Assembly: GCA_023251515.1 (NCBI GenBank)
Contig: JAHEYQ010000036.1
Location: forward strand, 1-50,021
Length of the DNA: 50,021 bases
DNA from: Bacteroidales bacterium
GTDB taxonomy: Bacteria > Bacteroidota > Bacteroidia > Bacteroidales > JACABE01
Direction of reading: 5' to 3'
Shown: in pieces, positions 17,259-28,200 of the stretch
Numbering within the stretch: position 1 is the first letter of the stretch
Layout of the letters: every line of letters starts with the position of its first letter
Made by a program: the position numbers and the translations under genes
The notes under the pieces: model-generated
The model's input: the letters and a program-made list of their open reading frames with translations, nothing else
Databases searched by the model: none
Told to the model about the DNA's origin: nothing

Positions 17259-17371
17259 GTATTTAAAAGGGGTATTTGCGCTTAAATTTAATCAAAAACA
17301 CAAAAAATCATTTAATTTGGTTATTCATTTATAACAAACATAATCTATTTAATCATTAATTAACAAACAAA

Positions 17372-18115
17372 ATGAAAAATTTATCACAATTAAGTGTTTT
17401 CAGGCTTCCAAATGAAGAAGCCGCTACACTGTTTAAGTTAACTTACGAAATTACAGAGCCTGTTTCGGGTTCAATTGGCGAATTGGGACTGGCAGCATAC
17501 ACTGCCGGCAGCCAATTTATGCTTCCTTTTTATGCACAAGTAAGTCAGATACAAAAAAGTGAGCTTACCGAGCAAATTACTTCGGTTAGAATTGTTTGTA
17601 ACGACTTGTCGTCGGAAATAAACAGAGTTATTACATTCGAGTCTAAGTCTCGTGTAAACACAAAAAAGGATGCCGCCAATATGCTTAAGTTTGAGTTGAA
17701 ACCATATTGGGATCTATCGCGTAAATCTATTACAATTCAGTTTGAAAAAACCGGTGAAATGATAAGTAAAATAAACAATTCGCCCGAACTTCAGGCTGCT
17801 GCTGCTGAAATTAAAATAGATACTATTTTAACTGAGCTCGAAACCAAAAACATTACCTTAACCAAGCTTTACAAAGAGCGCTTGCTCGAAGTAAGCTCCC
17901 GTGAAGAATCCAGCACCAGCCTTCGTCCGCAGGCACAGGAGGGTTATAAATTGTTTTGTGAGGTAATAGAGTTGTCAACACACTTTACACCCAATCAGGA
18001 TTTAACAAACTTGTTCAATCAGATGGAAGAGCTACGTATAAAGTACCACGCACTTATCCCAAAGGAAGAAATCATCACAGATGAAGAAGCCGATGAGGTA
18101 GATACTGAAATGTAA
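17372..18115 (+). CDS. DUF6261-like protein of unknown function
   Basis: A 247-residue, acidic, mostly helical cytosolic protein with no signal peptide or membrane segment. It begins MKNLSQLSVFRLPNEEAATL and has paired long helices (about 100-135 and 140-215) that may form coiled coils; it ends in an acidic tail (EEADEVDTEM). The overall look matches DUF6261, a Bacteroidota family without assigned function; I am only moderately sure of the assignment. It sits 113 bp after the 42-bp repeats and is followed by its own terminator, so the repeats lie in its upstream region and could influence its transcription. No partner gene is adjacent. Confidence 0.55.
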   Translation: MKNLSQLSVFRLPNEEAATLFKLTYEITEPVSGSIGELGLAAYTAGSQFMLPFYAQVSQIQKSELTEQITSVRIVCNDLSSEINRVITFESKSRVNTKKDAANMLKFELKPYWDLSRKSITIQFEKTGEMISKINNSPELQAAAAEIKIDTILTELETKNITLTKLYKERLLEVSSREESSTSLRPQAQEGYKLFCEVIELSTHFTPNQDLTNLFNQMEELRIKYHALIPKEEIITDEEADEVDTEM

Positions 18116-18127
18116 TGCGCAAAAATT

Positions 18128-18166
18128 AAACCCGTTGGGTGCGATAGCTCCCGGCGGGTTTTTCTA
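18128..18166 (+). terminator. Intrinsic terminator of the DUF6261-like gene
   Basis: AACCCGTTGGG pairs with CCCGGCGGGTT through nine Watson-Crick and two G-U pairs, with a short loop and a T run (TTTTTCT). It begins about 13 bp after the stop codon at 18115. Confidence 0.8.
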
Positions 18167-18330
18167 TAAAAAAATATACATAATATTGAAATATTTGTAT
18201 TTTTGTAAAATAAATAAATATGACATTTATCAGGACTATACAACTAAAATAAGGATGTAAAGTATGATTTTGTCAGACAAAGCCAAATTTTGGCGACAAT
18301 TTTCAGAACAGAAACTTAAATCAAATCTAT

Positions 18331-19038
18331 ATGGAAGACAATTGTTTTGTAATTATGGCAATAAGTGGACAAAAGTATGATGACATCGAAATTACATCAG
18401 AACAACTTCGAGATAACTATGAGAATGTCATTAAACAAGCGATAACGAATTCTAGACCGAGAATGAATATTTTACGTGCTGATGAGTGTGCAGTTCCTGG
18501 TACAATTACAACTGATATCCTTACACATTTAATGTTTGACACTTTTGTCATTGCTGATGTGACATTCCCCAATCCAAATGTTTACTATGAATTAGGATTG
18601 AGACATTGCTTTAAACATGGGACAATCTTGATAAAAAATTCTGAAATAAAAATAAAAGCTGCATTTGATATATCGCATCAGCGTTATATTGAATATGAAT
18701 GCACACCAAAAGGAATTCAAGAATTGACTAAACAACTGAAAGAATATTTCACTTGGTATGACAAATATCCGCAAAAACCCGATAACCAAGTTTTGCATTT
18801 AGCTCAACTAATTAAGTTTGAATTTCCAACTTATGCTTCAAAACAAGATAAACAAACCGATATGATGGTAAATCTTGTTCAATTGATGGCACAGCATCCA
18901 GACATGATTAATTTTTTCGCTGACAGTTCGGTGCCAGATATTGAAAAAGGATTAATGGCAATGCAGCTTTTTAAAGACGATCCGGAAGCAATAAAGACAT
19001 TGCTGCAACTTGGACAGCAAAATGAAGGTAAAGAATAA
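18331..19038 (+). CDS. Nucleoside deoxyribosyltransferase/TIR-like fold protein
   Basis: A 235-residue cytosolic protein. It opens with CFVIMAISGQKYDD (cf. CFVIMPF in the family), followed by a Tyr-containing helix (LRDNYENVIKQAI), RADECAVPGTITTDIL and the signature ADVTFPNPNVYYELGLRH with a conserved Glu and nucleotide-site Asn/Tyr, then TILIKN. This is the Rossmann-like fold shared by nucleoside 2-deoxyribosyltransferases and the related TIR-like proteins of bacterial conflict systems. The C-terminal ~90 residues, rich in Met and Gln, are a helical appendage. Whether it cleaves nucleosides, NAD or only binds nucleotides is unknown. It stands alone between two terminators. A TATTTTTG at 18198-18205 might be its -7 element. 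Confidence 0.6.
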   Translation: MEDNCFVIMAISGQKYDDIEITSEQLRDNYENVIKQAITNSRPRMNILRADECAVPGTITTDILTHLMFDTFVIADVTFPNPNVYYELGLRHCFKHGTILIKNSEIKIKAAFDISHQRYIEYECTPKGIQELTKQLKEYFTWYDKYPQKPDNQVLHLAQLIKFEFPTYASKQDKQTDMMVNLVQLMAQHPDMINFFADSSVPDIEKGLMAMQLFKDDPEAIKTLLQLGQQNEGKE

Positions 19039-19181
19039 AAATACCGATAACAGCAAGGCATGCTGCAAGCAGGGCAACGGGCTTTTTAGACAGTGTAGTT
19101 TTTTTGTAAAGCGGCAGAGAATTCGGAAAGGAAACGGCTTCGTTTCCCCGCACTTCGCATAACCACCAACATTAACCCACA

Positions 19182-19220
19182 AAAAAAGCCCGTCCGAAAA
19201 TATATCGGACGGGCTTTTTT
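19182..19220. terminator. Strong bidirectional terminator
   Basis: A perfect 16-bp stem, AAAAAAGCCCGTCCGA (19182-19197) with its complement at 19205-19220, has a 7-nt loop and A/T tails on both sides. It lies between the convergent ends of the 18331 gene (+) and the giant gene (-), 20 bp past the latter's stop. Confidence 0.9.
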
Positions 19221-19239
19221 ATTAAGTATAAAACCAAGT

Positions 19240-22200
19240 TTATTTGTTTACCACCATTTTCTTTACAAGGCGTTTGCCTTCAAATTCAATAGCATAATAA
19301 TAAACTCCGTTTGGCAGTTCGCTTACATTAATATGTAACTGATTGCGTCCGGCATCAGCTTTTATGCGTTGGCTGTAAACCGTTTGTCCTACCATATTTA
19401 CCATATTAAATACAACATTGCCTTCCGATGGAAGATTGTATTCAATATTGGTAATAGCATTACTCGGGTTCGGAACGTTTTGTCCCAACCATAAACCATC
19501 AGCATCAGCTTCGTCAATACCCACTGTGCCAATAACAACTGTTTTGCAGATTTTATTGTTTTGCGGATAAGCATCGCCAGCCAGATTTGTATAAGCACAT
19601 AATGAGAACTGACTACCCACTGCCACTGTATATGTAGCATTAAAAGTATAAACCACTTCGTCGCCTGTATTAAGGGCGGCACCAGTCCATGTTTCTGTTA
19701 CCGGTGTAGCCGAACCACGTTGGAATACTACCGGAACAGATGTAACCGCTGTAGAACCAAAGTTTTTGATTTTAACTTTTATAGTAGCAACAGAACCACT
19801 TGTAGCAGTATCGCCCGGAGACATTATTTGTGTAACAGCCACATCAATCAAAGCAGGATTAACTGTAACAGCTTTGCAGCTCGAGTCGTTCATAAAGTAA
19901 ACATCAGTAGGTACTGCTGTAAACGAACAGATAGAATAACTATTAGTATTAACAATAAAGCGGGTAGGGAAGGTGTAGTTAACCGTATTTCCCGGCAATA
20001 AATTACCAGTCCATGTAGCCGCAACCACTGCACCACCGCTCACCTGATATTTCACAGGAATAGAAGTTAAAGGATCGGTACCAAAGTTTTTGATGGTAAC
20101 TACAGGATAAACTGTATCGCCAACAAAAGAAGTAGTTGTTGGAGTAGTTATTGCAATTACACCAGCATCTTTAGCCAAAGGAGCCAACGATAATTTAAAA
20201 TCATCAATAGCCCATCCGTTTAAAGGAGTAGTGGTAGCACCGGCAGTAAATATAAATCTGAACTGAGTTATACTACCAATATTGCTAATGCTGTTTAATT
20301 TATAAGTTGACAATTCCCAGCCATTGCTTATGGTATCAAAACCATTTGCAGAAGTGTACCAGTTAGATGCATTGGCATCATTCTGGCTGCCTAATTGTAT
20401 CCATCCGTTCTGAGCGTTCAGGTATTCAATGCGACCATAAGCAGTGCTTCCGAAATTGCGCCATTGCCAGAATTTCAAAGTATCGGCAGTCATACCGGCC
20501 ATATTAAACTTAGGCGAGTACAAAACACTTACATTGTTTCCAACATAGTTTCCATCCAGATTTGTAGCCCAAACATTGCTTCCGCTATGAGCAGCATTGA
20601 TAACACTTGCAGTAGGAGCACCCTGTTCCCACAAATTGTTGATGGTTAAAGAAGCATTGGTATCGCTTGCAAACCACAAACTGCTCATATCAAAATTATC
20701 AGCAAAAGGAATCGTAAATAATGATTCTTTGAAGATTTTTTTATGAACGGTATCATTCATATAATTGGTATCACCTGCCAAAATGGTATAAGCATCAATC
20801 ATATTCATACCAGCCTGAATTGCAATGTTTGAAATTGCAATCGTGTCTGTCTCTAACGATTGTAATGCAGGAGTTTTAGTCCAGTTATAGGTATTCAAAG
20901 TACCATTTACTTTATACTTCACAGTAGCATTACTTAAAGAATCGCTTCCGTAGTTTCTGATAACAAATTTGGCATTTACAGTATTAGCTGCATAATAAGG
21001 CAGATATGTATTTACATCAGTAATAGCAGTAATACCTGCATCGTGCGGAATAGGAGGAACGATATTTACTGAATAATCTTCGGTTTCACCCCATGAGTAA
21101 GTTCCGCAAGCTGGCGCCACATCCGATTCGTCAACAACAATTCTCATTCTGCTCAATCCGGCAGATGCATTAAATGGAACTGTAACATTTCCGGTAACGG
21201 TTGAATTTGCTGTTCCATCATAAACTGCTGTGAAAGCAAGTTCCTGTGGTAAATCCCAGTTTCCGTTTCTGTTATAATCAATATAAGCATTTACTTTTCC
21301 TGTATATGAATTGTCCTCGAATATGATACTTAAAGAAATAGGATAAGTTCTTCCAGCCTGAATATTTGCAGGAGCTAATGCAGTATAATCATTATAGGTT
21401 TGAGTAGCATTGGCATTATTTAATACAGGTAATGGATTACCATTATTAATACCGGCAAAAATTACCTGTCCCAGATCTTCATCAGCTGTTGAAGTAGCTT
21501 TCGATTCGCAATAAACCGGATCAGAATTGGTAACCGATTTTGTAGTAGTATCATTCAGAGCACTAGCATCAGCAGTAAGCGATGTAAATGCTTTAAAGAT
21601 ATAAGTAGTATTTAAAACATGCAAATCAGCTTTCTGAGTAAAAGTATAAGTTAAAGTATCATTTGGAGCAATGCTGCTGCTTACATTTTCGGTAACTACT
21701 GCATTGTTGTTGATACGATATTTAACTGCAAAATTCTGAATAGCTGTACTTCCGTAGTTTTTAATTTTAACTGTTACCACTTCCTGATTGCTCATATTTA
21801 CCCCATTTGATGGCGAAACAATAGCAATAACACCCGCATCTTTTGGAGATTGCGGAGAAACATTAATAACTACAGCAACTCTCGGGCTTTTACAACCTTT
21901 AGGTGCACTTATAATTTTAATGTTTGGTCTTGATGTAGTTAAAGTACCTGTAAAAGTAGGTTCATAATCATCATCCTGTATAGTCTGATGCGAGCCTGAA
22001 ACTCCTGAAGTATATCTGAAATTAGGATAATTGCTGTTTCCTGCGCCACCATAGTTAGTTTCGCATAAAACCATCAGATTAGAAGCGTTGTTGTAAGCAA
22101 ATTGGTTAGATAAAATAAATTCGTTCCAGCCGGTTGTACTGAAACTTTTAGTTCCGTCGTAAACCAAAGTTGCACCGGTTTTCAAATCATTCCAGGTCTG

Positions 22201-25200
22201 AGCAGTCATTATTGAATTAGAAACATTTTTCAGATAAACCTTTACAGGGAAATTGGTTGAAGCACTGCTTGAAACATCCCATGCCAGTTTTTCAATATTT
22301 CCGTTTCCGTTTATCTCGTTAGCAGTATAAATAGCAGCACTTCTCGAGTAACCCCAGTTTCCGTTGAAAGGAGCCTGTTGTGTACTTGTACCTGTTCCGA
22401 TAGTTGCATTAACATCAGTTAGTGTGCTTGCTTCAACATATAATGTGTCATTTGCATATAATGTTGGAGTAATATGAACACTTCCTGTATCAATTTTTGT
22501 ACCTCCACTTATGGTATCGTACCAGATTAAAGGTGCATTGGTTATAGAATTAGCATGCAAAGTAGCAAAAGTTCCGAAAGGAATACTTACATTGTTTGTA
22601 ACAGGTGCTGCAGGTGTGTAAAACGAGTTTACAACTGTTGATGCAGTGTCATTTGCATGATTGTTATCGTTTGTTAATGTAGCCCAGGCTTTGATATTAA
22701 AATCAATATCAGCAGCTGTAGCAGCTAAATTAACAACGGTGTTGAATGTAAATAAAATACTGTCGTTACTAGCAATTACATTTGTAACATTCTGAGTAAC
22801 TACCGCATTATTATTCGACTTGTAGCTTGCAGTAATATTGCCGTTTATAGCATTAATACCTTTGTTTTTAATCCAGATTTTAACTGTATCAGAAGTTAAA
22901 CCGCAACCACCATTAATTGGCGAAACTTTTGTAATCTGAGCATCAAACAAAGGCATACCAAAGAAGTTTTTACAGCTTTGATCATTGTATTGATTTACAT
23001 CTCCGGTTAAAGCAGTATAAGCACAAATGCTGTTATTCCCTGCAGGAATGCTTAGATTTGGTAATGAAATGGTATCTGTTTTTAATGAAGCCAAATGCCC
23101 GTTATATGTAAATGCCACAGCAGCACCACTATTTACTTTATAATTTACAGTCATCGATGTAATGGTGTCAGTGCCAAAGTTTTTAACGATTACTTTAACA
23201 GGAATTACCACAGCTTCTGTATCGATAGCAGCCGGATTTAATATAGCTACAACACCAGCATCAAACTGATACAACGGAAATTCGTCTGCTCCGATGGTAG
23301 GTGCAGTTAAATGTCTCAATTCGCCGTCAATATCATCTGTAACTTCTGCTATCGGACTAGCATAAGCACTTAATGTAGTTGATTGCAAATGCAAATTATG
23401 ATTAGCAACAAATAGTGGATTAATTGATTGTGAGTTTAAGTCTTTACTACTTGCTGTGATAAAATCAGCCAAAGTATTTTGGTTAGCTGAGTTATAATAA
23501 GCTAAACTAATACCATTGGTGTAAAGATTATTGAAATCAGAAGCTGAAGCAGCGGTTGTTGAGCCTGAATAATAAGCAAAACCACCACCATTATTTGCAA
23601 AATTGTTGTTGATAATTCTGTTTTCGCTACCTCCACTTATATAAAATGCTCTTGATTGGGTAAAAGCAGAAATCATATTTACAGAATTATAATAAATATT
23701 CTGATAATTAGAATAGTAATTATATAAACCATAAATTGTTGCAGTTGAGGTACCACCTTCAATACTGATTGCATTGTTTGAAATCATATTTCTGGTAGTA
23801 GCAGTTGAGGTACAATAATTAATATATAAACCATACAAACTGCCATAAGTAGATGTAGAAGTAGAGTTTATAGAAATTGTATTCTTGCTGATGTTAACAG
23901 AATTATTAGTATAATTTGCATAAATACCATAGTTGTAATAACCGCTTGTTATTGTTTTAATCGTATTATTTACAATTTGCATAGTATCCTGATAATAAGT
24001 GTAAATACCATAGTAATAATAATTATTGATTTTATTATTTCTGATAATATTTCCTTTTTGTGAATTTGAAGAACTTACACCATATACATAAATACCATAG
24101 TATCCATTGTTTATAACATTGTTTTCAAATTTATTAAAATGATTGCTACCATTAGAATAAATACCATAAACGCTTGAAGATGTTGTAACCGGCATATCTA
24201 AAATACAATTGCTGATTACATTGTAATTTGCAGCATTACTCATCTCCACAATTCTTCCATAAGAAGTAGCAGTAGATTTGATTGTCATTTTTTCAAATCT
24301 GATATAATCAGCACTGTCAAGTTTTACAATATAATTAGCAGCAGATGTTGCAGCAAATTGTAATTTTACTTTAGTACTGTCATTATTTGCCGAACGGAAA
24401 GTAATGGTTTTGTTAGCATCAGCACCATAAATTTGTGGTATTCTGATTTGCTCAGTATAAGTGCCTGTGTCAGCTAAGAATATAACTGCATCAGAAACAC
24501 CTGCAATTGTAAGTGCTTGAATTGCCGAAGTAAAACTTGGGAAATCCTTTTGAACTCCGCCTGTAGTATCGCCAATAGAATATGTTCCATGTAAACTTGC
24601 AAGGAAACTAACAGAAACTGTATCGTTTACTGCAATGGTATCCTGTGTGTTATTTGGTTGGCTTGTCCATGCTTTTATTTTGTGTAAGCCTGGAGCAAAA
24701 GTCAAATTAGCTACAGTTACTATTTTAGTAGAATCAAAAGCCAATGCTGGAGTTGCAGTCCAAGCAAAAGTGTTTACTGATCCGTTATCAATCTGATAAT
24801 TAATATTTGCAGAAGTTAAAGCAGTTAAACCATAGTTTTTGATTTTTACATTAACAGCTTGCGAAACAGCAGCCGGAACAGAAACCACCGGTGAAGTAAT
24901 TTGAGTTGTACCCAAATCAATTGGAGGAGGTGCAGCAACATTAACATTTACAGTAACTCTCGGACTTGCACAACCTGGCAATGGAATATTGATTTTTACA
25001 TTAGGACGTGATGAGTTTAACGCCAAATTAGCTGTTGGTATTGATGAATCTTTACGAATGTATTGGTGTGTTCCTGATAAAGTTGTGGTTGTATAACCAA
25101 AACTTGCATAGTTTCCATAACCTGCACCAGTACCTCCATAATTGGATTCACATAAAATCATCAAATTACCGGATAAGAAATTAAATGGAGTAGTTAATTG

Positions 25201-28200
25201 TATATTTTTCCACCCCGTTTGATTAAAAATTACGGAATCTGAAAAAACCAAAACAGCAGATGCAGTTAAATTAGTCCAGTTTTGAGCAGTCATAACATCT
25301 GAAGTAACCTCTTTTAAATATATTTTTATTGGAGCTTTAACAGTAGAACCAGCTACGGTAACTTGGTATTGTAAAGCATTAATTAAACCATTTCCACCTA
25401 TTTCAGAAGCTTTATAGATAGATGCACTTCTGCTGTATCCATAAGAAAGATCAAATGGGTAGTATTGATTTGAAGTACCGGCTCCGATTTGTACATTTGC
25501 AGGTGTACTTGCTTTTGCTTCTACATAATATGTATTTGAAGCAAATAATGCAGGTGTTGTAAAATACATACCTTTTCCAAGAAAATTACCACCTGTAATG
25601 GCATCATACCAATATAATGTATCGCTCGAACTTGCAGTTAGTGTTACTGTTGATCCATAACCACCATTAAAATTAGTTGCTATAGGAGCAATAGGTGTAT
25701 ATGATGAAAGTGTGGTCAATTGATTAGTATCATTAGCATTTGCTAAGTCTCCAACTAAATTAACCCAAGCTTTCAATTGGAAAGTTGAATCAATATGTGT
25801 GGCAGCAACTGAAAGATTTGCTTTTGCATTGAAAATATAATTTACAGTATCACCGGGTGCAATTGTTCTGTTTACATTTTCAGGTGTTATTGCATTTACC
25901 AATGTGTTGTTTACTCCTATAAATCCGTAAGTTGCTGTTAAATTGGCAGCAGCAATAGGTGAAGTTCCAATGTTTTTGATTATTAAAGTAACATCTTCGT
26001 TTGTGGTTAAACCACAAGTGTTTTTTGTTATCAAAGCAATTGCAGTTGCATCGTTTGCAGGTGGTAAAAACTCATCAGCACCAATGCAAGGAGGATTAGC
26101 TCTTAAATCGCCGTCAATATCAATACTTACTTCAGAAATTGAATTTCCTTTACCGTATAATAATCCGTTATTTGTGTGAAGGTTATTTAAACTTAAAAAG
26201 TAAGGTTTAACATTTATAGAATTTGTATCTTTTTGATTTGCAGTTTTTAAAGCCTGTAAATTTGCATAAGCTGTATTGTTCCACATTGCAAAAAATGTTC
26301 CGGTAGCGTAATAATTATTGTAATTACATTTTCCTGTATTTGCTACTTCCACATGCAAAGGATAACGGTTACTCTGTAAATTATTATTTAAAATATCAAT
26401 ATTAGCTGAACTTGTTGCAATGTTTAATGCTCTGGTATCAGTTAAACTAGCTCCGTTTACCAAAACTGAATTGAAATATATTTTCTGATAATCAGTAGTT
26501 AGAGTACGAATACCGTATGAATAAGTAGTTCCATTCGCAATGCTTACCATATTATTAGCAACTATTCCTCTTGTTGTGTCAGTTGCATGACAGTTGTCAA
26601 GTAAAATACCGTAAGTATTGGTTGCACCATTCAGGTTTATAGTGTTTCTGATAACTTTAACTGTATCATAAGCATAATGCATATAAACACCATATTTATC
26701 TGTAGCTGAAGCATCAGATATAATTGTATTTCCTTCAACAAGCATTTTGTTTACGTATTCGCCAAAAACACCATATTTGGTAAAATTATTGATAACATTA
26801 TTTTTTACAATGATATTGCTTAATAATGAGGTGGTTGAACTTCCTATGCACATTACAGCCATTGATCCTGAATTGAATCTGTTTCCGGTAATTGAATTGT
26901 TGATTGATGTAACATCTTCAATTCTTACAGAAGCTAAATCATTAGAAGTTCCTGCATTTCCGCTGAACAAACATCCTGAAATTTCATTATTTGTAGCTGC
27001 ATTTGCAAACACAATTGCATTTGAATAAGTAGGATTTGCTGGTGCAAAGTTTATATTTTTAAATCTGATATTATCAGCACCATTTAATTTTACTATAAAG
27101 TTATCGGCGGCAACTGTAGCATTGTAATTCATTATTACAGATGTACTATCGTTGTTTGCGGCTTTAAAAGTAATGGTATTTGTAGCTGTTGATCCGAAAA
27201 CTTCACCTAAAACAATTTGATTATTATAGGTTCCGGCATTGATATTAAATACAACAGCACCGTTTATTCCACATTGATTTAAACCTACCAAAGCGTCAGC
27301 AAATGTCGCAAAATCAGCTGTAGTACCGCCTATTGAGTAATTTCCGCTTAAAGGAGATGCACAAGCATAAAAATTAATATAAGCAGTATCGTTTATATTG
27401 TTTTGATCAGTACTGTCATTTGGTAATTCTGCCCAAACTTTCAAACTATGACCACCAATTGGCAAGTTTAAAGTACCGGCAACAAAAGTTGCAGAAACTG
27501 AATCTTTTGCCAGATTTCCTGTCCAGTTATACGATTGTGGAGCATTGCCATCAACTGAATATTTTACTGAAGCTTTTGCTAATACTGCACTTCCGTAATT
27601 TTTAATTTTTGTTTCTACATTAAAAGCAGTATTTGCAGAAACACCACCTACAGGGTTAACAATCTGATTTATACCTGCATCCTGTGTTAATTCAATCCCA
27701 GCAGCAATATTTATTTTGATATTGGGTCTGGAAGTACCAATAGTTCCGCTACCAGTAGGTGGATTAGAATCTTTAGTGTAGGTTTGATGCGAACCAGACA
27801 AAGAAGTTGTATAATAAAAATATGGATAAGATGAAGAACCTGATCCTCCAAAATTTGCTTCGCATAAAACCATTAAATTATCTGCATTATAATTAAAAGG
27901 AGTGGTCAGGTTAATACTTTTCCAGCCAGTTGGGCTAAAAGACAATGTTCCGGTATAAACAAGTGTTGCATTGTTAAGTAAATTTGCAAAAGTATCAGCA
28001 ATCATAATATTGGATGAGACTTGCTTTAAATATATTTTGATAGGAACATTGGTTGCAGCAGCTGTGGATACATTCCATTGGAGTTGATTAATTGTTCCAT
28101 AGCTTCCGATTTCAGTTGATTTATAAATAGAAATACTTCTCGAATATCCAAAATATGGATAAAATGGATAAGTTCCTGTTGATGTGCTATTTCCAATTGT

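Noticed and set aside
16804..17266. Long ORFs on both strands over the 42-bp repeats (up to 134 codons)
   Set aside because: They arise because the repeat unit is a multiple of three and lacks stops in several frames; three overlapping ORFs on two strands with no signals point to a non-coding minisatellite.
18264..18380. 38-codon ORF ahead of the TIR-like gene
   Set aside because: It is short, overlaps the start of the 18331 gene and has no recognisable motif; a possible leader peptide at most.
19039..19181. Gene or RNA between the TIR-like gene and the terminator
   Set aside because: Only a small hairpin (GGAAACG/CGTTTCC at 19130-19147) is visible; overlapping short minus-strand ORFs lack family features.
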